Both the position numbers and the translations under genes were made by a program. The notes below the pieces were generated by a model, which did no database searches, was not told the DNA's origin, and saw only the letters and a list, made by a program, of their open reading frames with translations. This document shows positions 63,232-64,000 of a stretch of DNA of 64,000 bases, in pieces (the first letter of the stretch is position 1; every line of letters begins with the position of its first letter). Source of the DNA: Microbacterium paraoxydans (GTDB lineage: Bacteria > Actinomycetota > Actinomycetes > Actinomycetales > Microbacteriaceae); NCBI RefSeq assembly GCF_900105335.1, contig NZ_LT629770.1, forward strand, positions 3,472,001-3,536,000. Direction: 5' to 3'.

Positions 63232-64000
63232 TCAGGCCGTGAGCCCGATCCGCGCAAGAGCAGCCGTCGCCGTCTGAACGCCGCGCGTGTGCATCAGCTC
63301 GGCGACGCTATCGAGATCGTCGTCGAACAGGTCAGCGTACGTGTCGAGGGTCATCGCGGCGGACTTGTGCCCGAGCATCTTCTGCACGACCTTCACGTTC
63401 GCGCCGGCACTGATCGCGAGCGAGGCTGCGGTGTGCCGCAGATCATGCAAGGTGAGCAGCGGGATGTCGGCGGTGCGCTGGGCTGCGACGAACCAGGAGC
63501 CGGAGGTCGCCGAGGTGCGCGGCCGGAGAAGGTGCGAGCCCGATGCGCTCGCGAACACGAGGTCGCCTGGGCCCTTGCCGGCCGTGAGAGCCTCGAGGGC
63601 TCGGGTGAGGAACACGGGGAACGGCACGGTGCGTCGCTCCCAGGATTTCGGTTCGCCGACGTGGATCTCGGAGTTCACCTGGACGGCGTTCTCCCGGATG
63701 TGGAGGCGGTGTCGGAGGAAGTTCACGTGCTTCACCCGGAGGCCGATCGCTTCGCCCCACCTGATGCCGGTGTACGCCAGCACGAGGACCAGCACCGCGA
63801 GCTGCGGATCCTTCACGGCGCTGGCGAGCTGCGCGACCTGCGCGTCAGTGAGGTACCGCCGATCCTTCTTCGACGCCTTTCGCGGGAGGTTCGTCACGCC
63901 GCGGGCAGGGTTCTTCGCTATGCGACGGTCACGCTGGGCATCGTCCAGGATGCCCCCGAGCACGCCGAGCGCGCGCAGAATGACGGTCGCGGACAGCGGC
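63232..64000 (-). CDS. Tyrosine site-specific integrase (partial, runs off the right edge)
   Basis: The last ~256 residues are in the window; the open frame continues to the edge, so the N-terminus is missing. The end of the core-binding domain (ILRALGVLGGILDDAQRDRRIAKNPARGV) is followed by the catalytic domain with Arg in AYTGIRWGEAIGLR, HxxR in LHDLRHTAASLA, the LGHKS His and the nucleophile Tyr in MTLDTYADLF. It is typical of actinophage or integrative-element integrases. It points toward ssrA, 120 bases away, so the element is probably inserted at the tmRNA gene and extends to the right. Confidence 0.93.
   Translation of the reverse strand, partial: PLSATVILRALGVLGGILDDAQRDRRIAKNPARGVTNLPRKASKKDRRYLTDAQVAQLASAVKDPQLAVLVLVLAYTGIRWGEAIGLRVKHVNFLRHRLHIRENAVQVNSEIHVGEPKSWERRTVPFPVFLTRALEALTAGKGPGDLVFASASGSHLLRPRTSATSGSWFVAAQRTADIPLLTLHDLRHTAASLAISAGANVKVVQKMLGHKSAAMTLDTYADLFDDDLDSVAELMHTRGVQTATAALARIGLTA

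Overview
The window is a high-GC actinobacterial chromosome segment, most likely from Microbacteriaceae and probably Microbacterium. This is inferred from the gene order infB-rbfA-truB-ribF-rpsO-pnp-dapB-thyA-folA-dapA-rnj-ftsK-pgsA-cinA-clgR-DUF3046-recA-recX-miaB-miaA-dapF-hflX-ssrA, from many leaderless start codons, and from the tmRNA tag ending in FALAA. No 16S rRNA is present, so the genus is an inference.

Layout. 1-6453: the end of infB, rbfA, a LuxR-type regulator split by an in-frame TGA, divergent mutY and truB, two small membrane proteins and ribF. 6655-22662: a mostly accessory stretch with a SNF2 helicase, phosphofructokinase, a DUF559 protein bracketed by short repeats, oligopeptidase B, a PiT phosphate transporter, a cyclic-nucleotide-type phosphodiesterase, aspartase, a FAH-family protein, a PrsW protease, an FKBP, a YceI protein and an MFS transporter. 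22848-38824: rpsO and pnp, normally neighbours, are held about 13 kb apart by an iron-uptake operon (efeUOB), a 2OG-Fe(II) oxygenase, an acyltransferase/serine hydrolase pair, a flavin monooxygenase/reductase pair, and a DedA / glycosyltransferase-SGNH fusion / UDP-glucose dehydrogenase cluster. 39038-62601: an aldo/keto-reductase-like protein lacking its catalytic tetrad, the lysine/DAP genes dapB, dapA and dapF, the folate pair thyA-folA, redox and small membrane genes, RNase J, FtsK, PgsA, CinA, a ClgR-like regulator, recA-recX, miaB-miaA and hflX. 62742-64000: tmRNA, followed by a tyrosine integrase facing it that runs off the right edge. A mobile element integrated at ssrA probably continues beyond the window.

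The strongest lead for a little-described system is the DedA / GT4-SGNH fusion / Ugd cluster (32204-36263). Its two promoter regions carry 11-nt-spaced GGTGAAC-type repeats that look like PHO boxes. Ugd supplies UDP-glucuronate, the GT4 domain resembles the MgtA/PimB' mannosyltransferases, and DedA proteins act on membrane lipid carriers. Together this suggests phosphate-controlled glycolipid remodelling. Other leads are the dead aldo/keto reductase, a shared operator-like motif before the YceI gene and the flavin monooxygenase pair, short repeats bracketing the DUF559 gene, and a 5'-terminal UNCG hairpin on the pnp leader.

Regulation visible in sequence: about 17 genes start exactly six bases after a -10-like hexamer of TANNNT type (usually TAGGCT, TAGACT, TAGCCT or TACGCT), which implies leaderless mRNAs. 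Other signals are an SOS box before recA, an iron-box-like palindrome before efeU, and several strong hairpin terminators, often between convergent genes.
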